From Cristatella mucedo (lineage: Eukaryota; Bryozoa; Phylactolaemata; Cristatellidae): a stretch of DNA of 64,000 bases. The notes under the pieces were generated by a model. The model did not search any database and was not told the origin of the DNA. It worked only from the letters and a program-made list of their open reading frames with translations. Positions 1-9,845 of this stretch are shown here, in pieces (within the stretch, counting starts at the first letter, position 1; each line of letters begins with the position of its first letter). Made by a program: the position numbers and the translations under genes. Where the stretch lies: contig WPIO01000056.1 in NCBI GenBank assembly GCA_009760855.2, positions 1-64,000 of the forward strand, given 5' to 3'.

Positions 1-137
1 ACAGAGAGGAGAGGGAGAGAGGGAGAGAGAGAAAGACAGAGAGAGAGACAGAGAGAGAGACAGACACAGAGAAAGACAGAGACAGAGACAGAGAGAGAGA
101 GACGGACAGAGACAGAGACAGAGAGAGACGGACAGAC

Positions 138-212
<75 letters not shown>

Positions 213-351
213 CAGAGACAGAGAGAGACAGAGAGAGACAGAGAGAGACAGAGAGAGACAGAGACAGGGAGAGAGAGGGAGAGAGAGAGACAGAGAGAGA
301 GACAGACACACAGAGAAAAACAGAGACAAAGACAGAGACAGAGACAGAGAC

Positions 352-382
<31 letters not shown>

Positions 383-388
383 GAGGGA
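1..388. repeat. GA/CAGAGA-rich simple repeat
   Basis: Almost pure GA dinucleotides mixed with CAGAGA and GACAGA units; the plus strand is nearly all purine plus scattered C. It lies downstream (minus sense) of laminin exon 2225-2413, so it is probably inside a laminin intron. Confidence 0.95.
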
Positions 389-1053
389 GACGGAGGGAGA
401 CGGAGGGAGACGGAGGGAGACGGAGGGAGACGGAGGGAGACGGAGGGAGACGGAGGGAGACGGAGGGAGACGGAGGGAGACGGAGGAGACGGAGGGAGAC
501 GGAGGGAGACGGAGGGAGACGGAGGGAGACGGAGGGAGACGGAGGGAGACGGAGGGAGACGGAGGGAGACGGAGGGAGACGGAGGGAGACGGAGGGAGAC
601 GGAGGGAGACGGAGGGAGACGGAGGGAGACGGAGGGAGACGGAGGGAGACGGAGGGAGACGGAGGAGACGGAGGGAGACGGAGGGAGACGGAGGGAGACG
701 GAGGGAGACGGAGGGAGACGGAGGGAGACGGAGGGAGACGGAGGGAGACGGAGGGAGACGGAGGGAGACGGAGGGGAGACGGAGGGAGACGGAGGGAGAC
801 GGAGGGAGACGGAGGGAGACGGAGGGAGACAGAGGGAGACGGAGGGAGACAGAGGGAGACAGACGCAGACGGAGGGAGACGGAGGGAGACGGAGGGAGAC
901 GGAGGGGAGGGAGACGGAGGGAGACGGAGGGAGACGGAGGGAGACGGAGGGAGACGGAGGGAGACGGAGGGAGACGGAGGGAGACGGAGGGAGACGGAGG
1001 GAGACGGAGGGAGACGGAGGGAGACGGAGGGAGACGGAGGGAGACGGAGGGAG
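389..1053. repeat. 10-bp minisatellite GGGAGACGGA
   Basis: Roughly 65 tandem copies of the decamer GGGAGACGGA with very few variants: occasional loss of one G and a few CAGA substitutions near 835-870. The unit is about one helical turn and is almost all purine on the plus strand. Confidence 0.95.
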
Positions 1054-1147
1054 ACAGACGCAGACAGAGGGAGACAGAGGGAGACAGACGCAGACAGAGG
1101 GAGACATAGGGAGACAGAGGGAGACAGAGGGAGACAGAGGGAGACAG

Positions 1148-1592
1148 AGGGAGACAGACGCAGGCAGACGCAGGCAGACGCAGGCAGACGCAGGCAGACG
1201 CAGGCAGGCGCAGGCAGGCGCAGGCAGGCGCAGGCAGGCGCAGGCAGGCGCAGGCAGGCGCAGGCAGGCGCAGGCAGGCGCAGGCAGGCGCAGGCAGGCG
1301 CAGGCAGGCGCAGGCAGGCGCAGGCAGGCGCAGGCAGGCGCAGGCAGGCGCAGGCAGGCGCAGGCAGGCGCAGGCAGGCGCAGGCAGGCGCAGGCAGGCG
1401 CAGGCAGGCGCAGGCAGGCGCAGGCAGGCGCAGGCAGGCAGGCAGGCGCAGGCAGGCGCAGGCAGGCGCAGGCAGGCGCAGGCAGGCGCAGGCAGGCGCA
1501 GGCAGGCGCAGGCAGGCGCAGGCAGACGCAGGCAGACGCAGGCAGACGCAGGCAGACGCAGGCAGACGCAGACAGACGCAGACAGACACAGA
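1148..1592. repeat. 10-bp minisatellite CGCAGGCAGG
   Basis: A second decamer array, about 44 copies of CGCAGGCAGG, with CAGACGCAGG variants at both edges. Mixed GGGAGACAGA and CAGACGCAGA units at 1054-1147 bridge it to the preceding array, which suggests one evolved from the other. Confidence 0.95.
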
Positions 1593-1657
1593 GAACGAGA
1601 GGAAGAGAGGCACAGAGAGAGACACACACAGACAGAGCGAGAGAGACACACAGACAC

Positions 1658-1695
<38 letters not shown>

Positions 1696-2224
1696 GAGGG
1701 GCACAGAGGGAGACAGGTAGAGAGATAGAGAGACGGAGAGAGAGACAGAGAAACAGTGACAGTTGGGAAACATGACAGAACACGACGGAACAGTGGAGCG
1801 ATGCACAGTCGACGAGGCCAGACGAGCAGCGAAATGTGCGCTGCAAGGAAAGTGCAGCTCTTTAATCGCGTCCAGACGTTCGCTAAATGGAAAGCTGCTG
1901 CTGCTGCAGGCTTCTGCAGGTGCCTTTGCTGGATAAGCAGCCACAATATTAAAGCAGCCCGAAAAAAGACGTGCCTGTTGGATTGGACGTGCACAGAGCG
2001 CTGCTCGCACTTTCCGCTTTGCCGGCCCAGACGCAGATGCGCCGGCGAGCGCCCCCAGCGCTCAAGCAGGGCAATGAGAGACGGAGCAGCAAAACGGCGG
2101 CAGTATTGCTCCTCCACGGCTGGACGGTCGCGGTAGGCAGAGGGGAAGGGACGCGGCGCCCGCGGCAGCGGGTGAGCGAGCGCCGGGCGCCTCGACGGAC
2201 GCGCTCCTTCGCAGGCGTTCGTAC
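1593..2224. other. Laminin intron, simple-repeat edge then unique sequence
   Basis: 1593-1755 is decaying GA/CAGA repeat. 1756-2224 is GC-rich with overlapping short open frames on both strands that match nothing I recognise; it follows the GT donor of laminin exon 2225-2413 in minus sense. Confidence 0.6.
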
Positions 2225-2413
2225 GCTTGCAGACGTTCGGGTCCCGGATGTCGAGCGTCGGGTCCTTGTAGAAGAAATGGCGGCACTCCTCGCAGTTGCG
2301 GCCCATCGTGTTGTGCTCGCACTCCTCGCACACGCCGCCGCTGGTCCGCTTCGTCGCCTCGTAGACGGCCGCGTCGAAGTGACACCTCGTGGCGTGTCCA
2401 TGACATTCGCACT
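2225..2413 (-). CDS. Laminin beta chain, exon with second LE (laminin EGF-like) domain
   Basis: Minus-strand exon of 189 nt, last laminin exon in the window. It encodes about 62 residues of a laminin-type EGF (LE) module, with [13 protein letters not shown] at the start and [19 protein letters not shown] in the middle, ending ...RDPNVCK. The cysteine spacing and the NTMGRNCE sequence are typical of LE modules just after the beta-chain LN domain. The acceptor is CAG at 2414-2416; the donor GTAC begins at 2224. The leading AG completes a Lys codon with the single A left by exon 4615-4735, so phases agree. The rest of the chain, with further LE modules, the L4/LF domain and the coiled coil, must lie beyond the left edge. 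Confidence 0.9.
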
Positions 2414-2670
2414 CTGCGGCGAAAGCGAATGAAGTGCAGCTGCTACACAGACTTAGACACAGCTTTCGATGGCGGCGCTGGGCGGCGCATCCCCGCGAGT
2501 CCCCCTCTCCCCTTTCGCTGGTAAAGGTTTTATGGGCGGTAGGTTCAAGTAAAAGTACAGGCGAGACAAGTGCAGTGCCGTGCAGTACAGCGAGCCAAAC
2601 GCAGTGCAATCCTGAGATCAGCCTATCTAGTCTTATCGTGCGAGTCAGTGTATACAATAAAAATGTATAT

Positions 2671-2806
2671 AATTCATTTGTGTAGCGTTCTAAGAAGAGA
2701 ACATGATCTCTATTCAGCCACTTCGCATATGCCATGGGGCTCGAACCCACGTTAGCCTCAGCCAGATCGCAGTCTGGGCGGGCACTGTAACGACCGACCT
2801 GGTGTA
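2671..2806 (-). mobile_element. SINE II (tRNA-derived, LINE-type 3' hairpin), diverged
   Basis: In minus sense it has a tRNA-like head with B box GGGTTCGAGCCC, then a tail resembling the LINE hairpin (AGAGATCATGTTCTCT core) and an AT-rich end near 2650-2670. It lies in the laminin intron between exons 2225-2413 and 4615-4735. Confidence 0.75.
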
Positions 2807-2984
2807 GCGGGCAACAGTGCCCATCCCTAACGCATCTTTTACGGTACCGAAATTACCTCCTCGCGAATGAAGACCAACAGTTGCAACGAAGCCAACCAAC
2901 GGACATCCGCCGATTCATAGATTCCCCCACCACGTAAAGAATCGCGAAACCGGCTATTCTTACTCGAGTCATTTTGCCGTACCT

Positions 2985-3150
2985 CGTACGAGCCTCAAAA
3001 CCGTAGGAGACGCGCATTTAGTTCGTATGCTCCCAAAGCCTGGAACTCGCTACCGACGCATATCACAACGTCCCCTGACATGATGACATTTAAAAAGAAG
3101 CTTAGGACGCACCTTTTTATTACAGCATGTTGTGGGTCTTTGCGATTCCT
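2985..3150 (+). mobile_element. CR1/L2-group LINE fragment (end of ORF2)
   Basis: Diverged copy of the ORF2 C-terminus: the stretch reading FSSYAPKAWNSL-like plus TFKKKLRTHLF-like matches the intact copy at 63350-63480. It ends abruptly at the next LINE fragment. Confidence 0.8.
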
Positions 3151-3836
3151 GTAACTCACTGCTTGCTGGCCTACCGGCACGTGCAATCAGGTGATTACAG
3201 TGGGTGCAAAACTCCGCAGCTGGGCTTGTCTGTCGTGAGCATCGCAGTTGCCACATCACACCACTTCTCGCACACCTGCACTGGCTACCAGTCAAGCAAC
3301 GGATCGATTTCCAAGGTTTTGTCGCTCACTTTTAGGTCCCTTCATTCTATGGCTCCCGCCTCTCTCTCCGACATACTGCCCCGTCAGGCCAAGCATCGTA
3401 CCACCCGCTTTTCGGAATCCAACAGTCTAGAAATACCTCGTACAAACCTCAAATCCTTTGGAGACCGTGCATTTAGTTCGTATGCTCCCAAAGCCTGGAA
3501 CTCCCTCCCGACCTGCGTCAGAACATCCACTGACCTGACCACATTTAAAAGGAATTTAAAAACACACCTATTTAGGACAGCATTTAGTGGGTCCCCGTGA
3601 TTCGTCCTTCACGTGCTTATGCGTGCTGACACTGTGCATGCTGCCACTAACCACATTTGCATGCTGACCCTGTGCATGTCACCCCTAACCATGTTATTCA
3701 TTTTGTTTGTTTTTAAAGCACGATTTTACTTACCATTCAATTGCATATCACTTTGCAGCAAATGTAAAGCGCCTAGAGAGAGATTAAGTTCTCTGAGGGC
3801 GCTTTATAAATGTGCATTATTATTATTATTATTAAT
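3151..3836 (+). mobile_element. CR1/L2-group LINE, 5'-truncated copy with complete 3' end
   Basis: Begins in the ORF2 C-terminal region (SLLTGLPA equivalent) and runs through HSMAPASLSDILP and AWNSLPTCVR to the stop codon at 3598-3600. The 3' UTR follows, then the terminal hairpin AAAGCGCC...GGCGCTTT at 3767-3807 and an ATT tail to about 3832. A frame break lies near 3280-3310. Confidence 0.92.
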
Positions 3837-4000
3837 CGTCCTACGTGTGCATGTACCTGCTTACACTATGCCTGCTGCTTGCGGATGTTACCACCATACA
3901 GTTTGCAATGCTTTATTTGCAGTATCTGTAAAGTGCCTAGTCCGAGATTCCATTCTCTGATGGCTCTATGCAAATTTATTATTATTTTTATAGGCGAAAG
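3837..4000 (+). mobile_element. Old LINE 3'-UTR remnant
   Basis: A diverged copy of the LINE 3' UTR and hairpin (AAAGTGCCTAG...TTCTCTGATGGCTCTATGCAAA) with an ATT-like tail, directly abutting the younger copy in the same orientation. Confidence 0.7.
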
Positions 4001-4614
4001 TTTCTAGAATAAATGGGGTAACCGATTTGCCAAAGCTCGACTACAGCCAATCAGCAATTGTTGCTTAGCAGGCAAACAATCAAGAGTACTACCCTCTTCA
4101 CAGCTGACCTACGGACGTGGCAGTTAGAATAGGAATACGAATCTGAGTTACTTTTTCACGTGTGCTGTTGAACCAGAAGGAGACGAGCTCGGAATTCCCT
4201 CAGTTCACTGCAAACAATCTGGAGTAAACCAAGGCTGTGGCACCGCACTGACTTCGGCACTAATTTCAAACCTTGGCTTGCTCATGCAACAGTCGACCTG
4301 CGTTCCGCCAGTGTCAGAGGCAGAACTGGTAACATGCCTCAAAAGATGCGAACCTCATTTTTCTCAGGCAGGCTGGGTGTAGTTCTCACACAGTGATGAG
4401 TAATTAACACTGCAATCCCGGTGTAAATTACTATTAGTGTTGGCACAATGTCTCTGTGAGTCCACTTCGGTAACAGGATTGAAAACAATGCGAGCGATCG
4501 GAGAGTAACAAAAGATTTCCACAACCTTTGCATCTGGCATTCCTCGTCCATCGCTCGCACATTGGCTCGACCCAGTTGCCGCACGCTCTACCGCCACGCA
4601 GCAGCGCTCCTCAC
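4001..4614. other. Laminin intron, no feature seen
   Basis: Moderate-GC sequence with only short open frames. The minus-strand frame extending the laminin exon is read-through beyond the GTGAGG donor at 4609-4614. Confidence 0.6.
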
Positions 4615-4735
4615 TTTTACACGCATTCGTCTGAGAGCCGAGCGCCGGTTTCCACGGCAGGTCGTTGTAGAACTCCTGGCACTGCTCGCAGTTGAGACCG
4701 CGCGTGTAGTGCGAGCACTCGCATTTGCCGTACAC
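4615..4735 (-). CDS. Laminin beta chain, exon completing first LE domain
   Basis: Minus-strand exon of 121 nt encoding [19 protein letters not shown] followed by [12 protein letters not shown] and a terminal NACK. This is the second half of the first laminin EGF-like module, next to the LN domain; the GLNCEQC...DLPW pattern is characteristic of beta chains. The acceptor TAG is at 4736-4738 and the donor GTGAGG starts at 4614. The exon begins at a codon boundary and leaves one A (part of Lys), which fits exon 2225-2413. Confidence 0.95.
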
Positions 4736-4871
4736 CTAGAAGACACCCAAAAAGGAAACGCGCCAGATAGACGGGCAAGCGAGCGCCATCGAATGGCCGC
4801 CAGCCAGCCAGCCGATCGCCGGCGCTCGGGTCGACGGGGAAAAAATTGCCGCAGGCGGTGACGTCGCGTAC

Positions 4872-5023
4872 CATGTCGGGATTGACGACGTCGTCGTCCA
4901 GGGGTATGCAGCGTGAAGCGTGGCCATAGCAGGAGCAGCTTCCGCGAACGACCATGTCGTAGATGGAGTAGTAGTACTTCTCGTTGCTGACGCTTCGCTG
5001 GTGCTTGTCCAGCAAGTCGTCGC
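4872..5023 (-). CDS. Laminin beta chain, LN end and start of first LE domain
   Basis: Minus-strand exon of 152 nt. It encodes GDDLLDKHQ, then [20 protein letters not shown] and [11 protein letters not shown]. The [12 protein letters not shown] signature ends the LN (domain VI) fold and SCSCYGHAS opens the first LE module. The acceptor CAG is at 5024-5026 and the donor GTACGC begins at 4871. The first two bases complete a Gly codon begun in exon 5210-5327, and the exon ends on a whole Met codon, matching the next exon's phase. Confidence 0.95.
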
Positions 5024-5209
5024 CTGTGCGCATGCGCGGGCGCGCCGGAAAGAAAGCGAGAGCGGCGGTGAGCGACAGACGACGCCGCCCGCGCCATCGC
5101 CCTGCCGCAGCACGCACGTTGGCTATCATCGTCAAGTGTCAAGCGGACGCCGAAGCAGACGCGACCCGCGGCAGCAGCTGTCTCCCTAAGTCTGACATTC
5201 GCTACCCAC

Positions 5210-5327
5210 CGAGTGTGTGCAGCTCGGTGAAGTTGATCCTCAAGTTGGTGATCTTCAGCAGGTCTTGAACGCTCTGCGCGTACGGATCGTAGCTTTCCGC
5301 CGACGTCGGAAGCACCTTGAAAATTAC
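5210..5327 (-). CDS. Laminin beta chain, LN-domain exon
   Basis: Minus-strand exon of 118 nt encoding VIFKVLP...DPYAQSVQDLLKITNLRI followed by NFTELHTLG. This is the beta-chain LN segment where the TNLRI-x-F-x-x-LHTLGD motif is near-invariant. The acceptor CAG is at 5328-5330 and the donor GTGGGT begins at 5209. Phase 0 entry agrees with exon 8989-9569; the single G left at the end agrees with exon 4872-5023. NFT is a possible N-glycosylation site. Confidence 0.95.
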
Positions 5328-5359
5328 CTGCGCACGCAGACAGATAATATTATAATTAA

Positions 5360-5506
5360 TGCTCAATTCATTCGTATAGCGCCCTAAGAAGAGAACTTAA
5401 TCTCCATTCGGGCGCTTCCCATATATCACGGGCTCGAGCCAACGACCTCGGCCAGACCTTGGTCGGGGCGAGCACCCCTTAACCACTGGGCCAAACCAGC
5501 TCGGCA
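5360..5506 (-). mobile_element. SINE II
   Basis: In minus sense: tRNA-like head with a D-arm-like CCAGTGGTTAAGGGG, then a B-box region GGCTCGAGCCCG, then a LINE-type hairpin (AAGCGCCC...GGGCGCTAT with an AGATTAAGTTCTCT core) and an AT-rich tail at 5343-5360. It is inserted just upstream (minus sense) of laminin exon 5210-5327. Confidence 0.85.
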
Positions 5507-6975
5507 AAGAGCTGAGTATGAGAACTTTGCCTCCGTGCCTCATTCAAAAACGCTCTGGTTCTGTATATCTAAGCGGCCTGCATACGCTTGAACGCGAGAA
5601 GAAAGGGGGCACCACCTGTTCAAGCGGCCATGTCCGGCGTCTGCCTGGACTGTCTGGCCTTACTGGTCTCGCGACAAGACGCAATTGGCAGCAGCTTTAC
5701 TGAGTAATCTGATATGCTCGCCGGTGCACAGGAAATCAAAGAGCCGCGGGCGCCGCTCAGGCGCATGCCGAGAGCAGACGCTCCGAAGCGCAGCACGCAC
5801 TCTGTGCCGCGTATGTATTGTTATGCCACTGCCAGCCGGAAGCATCCCGGCAATCTCATTTGCCGCTAAGTACGTAACTGCAGTTTGGTCCCCGAGTTTT
5901 AAAATCGTCGCGAGTACGACAATGCTCTTGATAGCGAATGCATGGCATGGAAATAATGGCGCGTGACAAGACAATGCAATTCTTCAAACGGCGCGTATCA
6001 TGGAGCTTCATAGTTTCGAGTGGATAAAATTGATAAAACTGCAATGTTACTCCCCCACTACGCGGCCCCCGTATCAACGACCACCAGAATCCTAACCCAT
6101 AGCAAAACCGAAGTGCAGATAAATCGACTAGGGAGAATTGGCGCCGCCAAACAAGTCACCCGAAACTTTCCATGCGGGAGACTTTTTATAGTCGGCTCCG
6201 GGCTGGCAATGTTCCTAGCTGTGCATGTCTGCGAAATACCTCAGGCTAGCTCAAGAAAAGACACGTGGATACCCAGGGGGTATGGTCATTAGTCTAAGAG
6301 CAGCGGTGCTACTATGCTGCTTGCTCTAAAAATAAATCAAAACCAGCCACGCCGCCATATTGTCAGCTGCCGCAAGCGTGAGCCTCTAGGGACGCCATGG
6401 CAGGAAGCCAACCAAGGGGGTTGCTGACAGATGATCGGGGCTCCTTCGCTCCTAGCGCTAGTGTTTCAACTCTTTTTTGAGCATTCCACGCCACGCAGAA
6501 TGCCGCTCTTTGCCTTGCAAAGCACAAAGCGAGGCCAAGCTTTTTCGCGAAAGCACCTATAGGCCGGTCTTTTCCCTTGACCTTTGCTTGAGTCAAGGCC
6601 GACCTCTCGAAATGCACGATGCTTAGTGAGTTCGCATGTCTTGTATGTGCAAAGGAATAGGATTGTGGCCGGCGATTCTTCACTCAAGCCTGAGTAAGAC
6701 CAAATGGAACCAGCTTGAGTGTGTAAGCAACAACCTTGCCTTCTGAAGTATCCTTGTTATCTTTCCTAAAACTCCTATTTGGTTTGGTTCGAGAGTTTAA
6801 CAGCTATCTCTGGCGGCTGAGGACTGCGATCTTAACAGCTCTCCAAAACTTAGCCGCTAACGATTCTAGTATAAGCGATTATATCATATATCTTATGTAA
6901 CTTATATCCTCGAAAGTCGTAGCAATATCAATCGCTTACTCCTCACTACGCAGTGCTTTTACATGCGAATGATTT
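5507..6975. other. Laminin intron, no feature seen
   Basis: About 1.5 kb with no protein similarity, RNA gene or clear repeat that I recognise. Open frames are short and unrelated to laminin. Confidence 0.55.
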
Positions 6976-7495
6976 TCATAATAATAATAATAATAATGTA
7001 CTTGATAAAGCGCCCTCAGAGAACTTAATCTCTTTCTAGGCGCTTTACATTTTCTGTAAAGTGATATGCAATTGAATGGTAAGTAAAATCATGCTTGAAA
7101 AACAAACAAAATGAATAACATGGTTAGGGGTGACATGCACAGGGTCAGCATGCAAATGTGGTTAGTGGCAGCATGCACAGTGTCAGCACGCATAAGCACA
7201 TCAAGGACGAATCACAGGGACCCACTAAATGCTGTCCTAAATAGGTGTGTTTTAAGTTCCTTTTAAATGTGGTCAGGTCAGTGGATGGTCTGACGCAGCT
7301 CGGGAGGGAGTTCCAGGCTTTGGGAGCATACGAACTAGATGCACGGTCTCCAAAGGATTTAAGGTTTGTACGGGGTATTTCTAGACTGTTGGATTCCGAA
7401 AAGCGGGTGGTACGATGCTTGGCCTGATGGGGTAGTATATCTGAAAGATAGGCTGGAGCCATAGAATGAAGAGACCTAAAAGTGAGCGACAAAAT
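6976..7495 (-). mobile_element. CR1/L2-group LINE, 5'-truncated, minus strand
   Basis: Read on the minus strand: ORF2 C-terminus (LTFRSLHSMAPAYLSDILPH, RTTRFSESNSLEIPRTNLKS, AWNSLPSCVR), 3' UTR, terminal hairpin at about 7008-7050, then an ATT tail at 6979-6999. Very similar to the 63 kb copy, so a fairly recent insertion in the laminin intron. Confidence 0.92.
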
Positions 7496-8111
7496 TCATG
7501 TAGCAGTGTTCTCATAAGCGCAAGTCAGCTGAGCCACTTGAGTATCCGAAACTCGTCATTTCTACCGGAATTACGCGTCGCATAAGTCAGAATAATTAGC
7601 ATTGAATTGCTTCAATGGTTTTGATGAGGTGAGTTAGCTTTATATACTGCAGCCTCTTGAGGATCGGAGTTTAATGCTTCACAGTGGAAAGAAAGCACTG
7701 CAGCGACACAGACAGTACACACAGCCTCGCGTGGAATCAAAAGTACTACTGCTGCAGGCTGAAGACATCAAATGCCTCCCTGTCAATCCTCGCGTGCAGT
7801 TGGGTAAATGCTACACCCAAACACTAAGAACCTCCATATTTGTGCTGCCTATTTTTTTTTAGTTTTTGCCTTGCGACGGCTTCCGGTGGAGGTTAGTGCA
7901 CGCCCGGAAAAACTGCTGCCTCAGAAAGCGTACCCATCGAGCGACGGAATCGTGGAAGACGAGCTCGAATCGTCGCGAAGGTCGAGCGTAATGGGTTAAC
8001 GAAGAATAAAGTCTTCAAAGGAAACGTTGAAGAGGATGCCAGCTAAGTTCAAAGAGTAAGAAGTAGATATCAATTGCCACTTTTCCATCGGAAACTTTGG
8101 CGATCTTCCCT
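7496..8111. other. Laminin intron, no feature seen
   Basis: No supported gene or repeat in this stretch. Confidence 0.5.
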
Positions 8112-8172
8112 TTGGCGACGGTGGTGCTGCTAGCAACTAGCACGCTTTTTTGGTCAATTACTTCGGACCAGT

Positions 8173-8265
<93 letters not shown>

Positions 8266-8479
8266 CCTTTACATAGCGCCCCAAGAGAACTTCATCTCTA
8301 TTCAGGCGCTTCACATATGCCTCGGGGCTCGAGCCCACGACCTCAGTCAGACCTTGGTCCCGGGCGAGCACCTTAACCGCTAGACCAAACCAGCTAGGCA
8401 TACGTGGCATACTTGGCGACGGTGGTGCTGCTAGCAACTAGCACGCTTTTTTGGTTATTTACTCCGGACCAGTGGCATA
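8112..8479. repeat. 67-bp direct repeats flanking a SINE II insertion
   Basis: The segments 8112-8178 and 8413-8479 are the same 67-bp sequence, from TTGGCGACGGTGG to CAGTGGCATA, with three mismatches by eye. Between them lie a (TA)n tract and a minus-strand SINE II. The repeat is far longer than ordinary LINE/SINE target-site duplications. Confidence 0.9.
8179..8402 (-). mobile_element. SINE II with long (TA)n tail
   Basis: Minus-sense element: tRNA-like head (GGTCTAGCGGTTAAGG D-arm and GTGGGCTCGAGCCCC B-box region), LINE-type hairpin (AGCGCC...GGCGCT around AGAGATGAAGTTCTCT), then AATT and an 80-bp (TA)n tract at 8179-8262, which is its 3' tail in this orientation. Confidence 0.9.
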
Positions 8480-8489
8480 ATAACATTGA

Positions 8490-8550
8490 CACTAATAATA
8501 CTGCATTTGTTATAACACCCTCAGAGAACTCCTTTCTCTCTTTCACTTTA
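8490..8550 (-). mobile_element. LINE-type 3' hairpin remnant
   Basis: AATAATAC tail plus CACCCTCAGAGAACTC and a degraded second arm: a minus-strand remnant of the LINE terminal hairpin. Confidence 0.6.
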
Positions 8551-8988
8551 CGCTTGCTGCAAGGGACACAATAACGAACGGTTTGCGGTAACTCGTGCTC
8601 GTGGCAAATCTATTCGATCGGTTCCAGTGGGCTGGGCTTTAAGGAAAAACTGCCCGATGCATAAGTCGGTCGTTCTAGTTAGTGCCGCTGTGTTTTTGCC
8701 AAGCATCGCGTAGGTTGCAGCTTGAAGCATCACCCCAATCAATGCACGAGCACAGAGGCTGGCCCACGAGCATTAAATTGAAGCGCTCGCGAACCGACGG
8801 GATTTTTTTTCTTCTGACTACGCTTTACTCCATCGGACGTTCTGCGAGGAGACCAGCGAGGAGACCAGCGAGCATTTATCCGTATGCTACTGCGATAAAG
8901 CGTCCAATAGAACCCCCCCCCCCCGGCAAGTCGCACGCTCGCACCGCCGACGTCTGCTCCGGTGGTGGCCGCCGCCGCCGCCGCATAC

Positions 8989-9569
8989 CTCTCCTTCTGA
9001 CGACGGCGTCACGTCGGAGTATCTCTCCTCGCAGATGACGTCACTGATGTTGCGAATGGGTCCCATGGGAATCTTGGGGAACGACCGGCGACAGCTGTAG
9101 GCGAAGTACCGGTAGACGTGCCACGTGGCGCCGAAGTCGTACGAGCGCTCGATCAGCATCGCCTTGGGCCGGAACGTGCGGAACGTGATGATGAGATGCG
9201 TGAAGTGGAACTCGGCGCCGAGGTCGAGCTGAATGTGGGCGCGCTCGACGCCGTTCTCCGCCTGCCACGACTTGTTCAGCCGGTCGCTGGAGAACGTGGA
9301 CACGACGTTGCCGATCAGGTGACTGCGCGGATCGACGCTCCACGGCCGCCGCGAGTCGCAGTAGAAGCACTTCTTCTCCTCCTGCAGGTGGCTGACGATG
9401 CAGTAGCGCTGCGGCCCGCGCAGGCCGCACGTGGACGAGGCGAACAGCCTCTTCTCGCGTCCGACGAGCAGGTTGCCCGTCGCCGGGTAGCAGCTTCGCT
9501 CGGCGCACCCTGGCGGCGGCGGCTGCTGCTGGTGCTGGTCGGCGGCGGCCTGCGCGACCAGCGCGAAAC
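8989..9569 (-). CDS. Laminin beta chain, first recognisable coding exon (signal-peptide end and most of LN domain)
   Basis: Extracellular basement-membrane protein; the N-terminal LN domain mediates laminin polymerisation. The 581-nt exon encodes, in order, a hydrophobic segment FALVAQAAA (end of a signal peptide), [102 protein letters not shown] and [12 protein letters not shown]. The order and motifs ([28 protein letters not shown]-x-x-PSSEGE) are those of laminin beta LN domains. Acceptor CAG is at 9570-9572 and donor GTATGC begins at 8988; the exon ends in phase 0. No in-frame Met exists between the upstream stop and the hydrophobic segment, so the start codon should be in an unseen upstream exon. 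An ATG in good context at 9608-9610 is in a different frame. The five exons total 1161 nt. I did not assign a vertebrate paralogue (beta-1 or beta-2). Confidence 0.95.
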
Positions 9570-9727
9570 CTGCGAGACGGGCGACGAGAGAGGATGCCGT
9601 CGGCCGCCATCTTGACTCGGCGAAGACGACCAGTGGCGAGAAAGCGCCAAGACAAAGAGGGGTGCGACTTACAGCTGTGCCATCGCTATCGGCGGCATAG
9701 TTCGGCTAGTTAGATAACATTAATATT
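9570..9727. other. Sequence upstream of the laminin LN exon
   Basis: Contains the splice acceptor (9570-9572), an out-of-frame ATG in favourable context (9608-9610), and a consensus donor-like GTAAGT in minus sense around 9670. It may be intron or 5' leader. Confidence 0.4.
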
Positions 9728-9800
9728 AATAATAATAAATTTGTATAGCACCCTCAGAGAACTAAATCTCTATCTAGGCACTATACATATCCTGTAATGG
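9728..9800 (-). mobile_element. LINE-type 3' hairpin fragment
   Basis: ATT tail (AATAATAATAAA) followed by GTATAGCACC...GGCACTATAC, a complete terminal hairpin. Both outer arms differ from the LINE consensus in a way that keeps the pairing. Confidence 0.8.
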
Positions 9801-9845
9801 AAGTGAACGTGGCGGCCGACGTTCCGCCGAAGGTGAGCACTATAC

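Noticed and set aside
1-1755. CRISPR-like or centromeric array
   Set aside because: Repeat units are 10 bp with no spacers; simple minisatellite. Nothing supports a centromere.
9041-9655. 204-codon minus-strand open frame over the laminin exon
   Set aside because: It is an out-of-frame shadow; the LN-domain protein is in another frame and fits splice sites.
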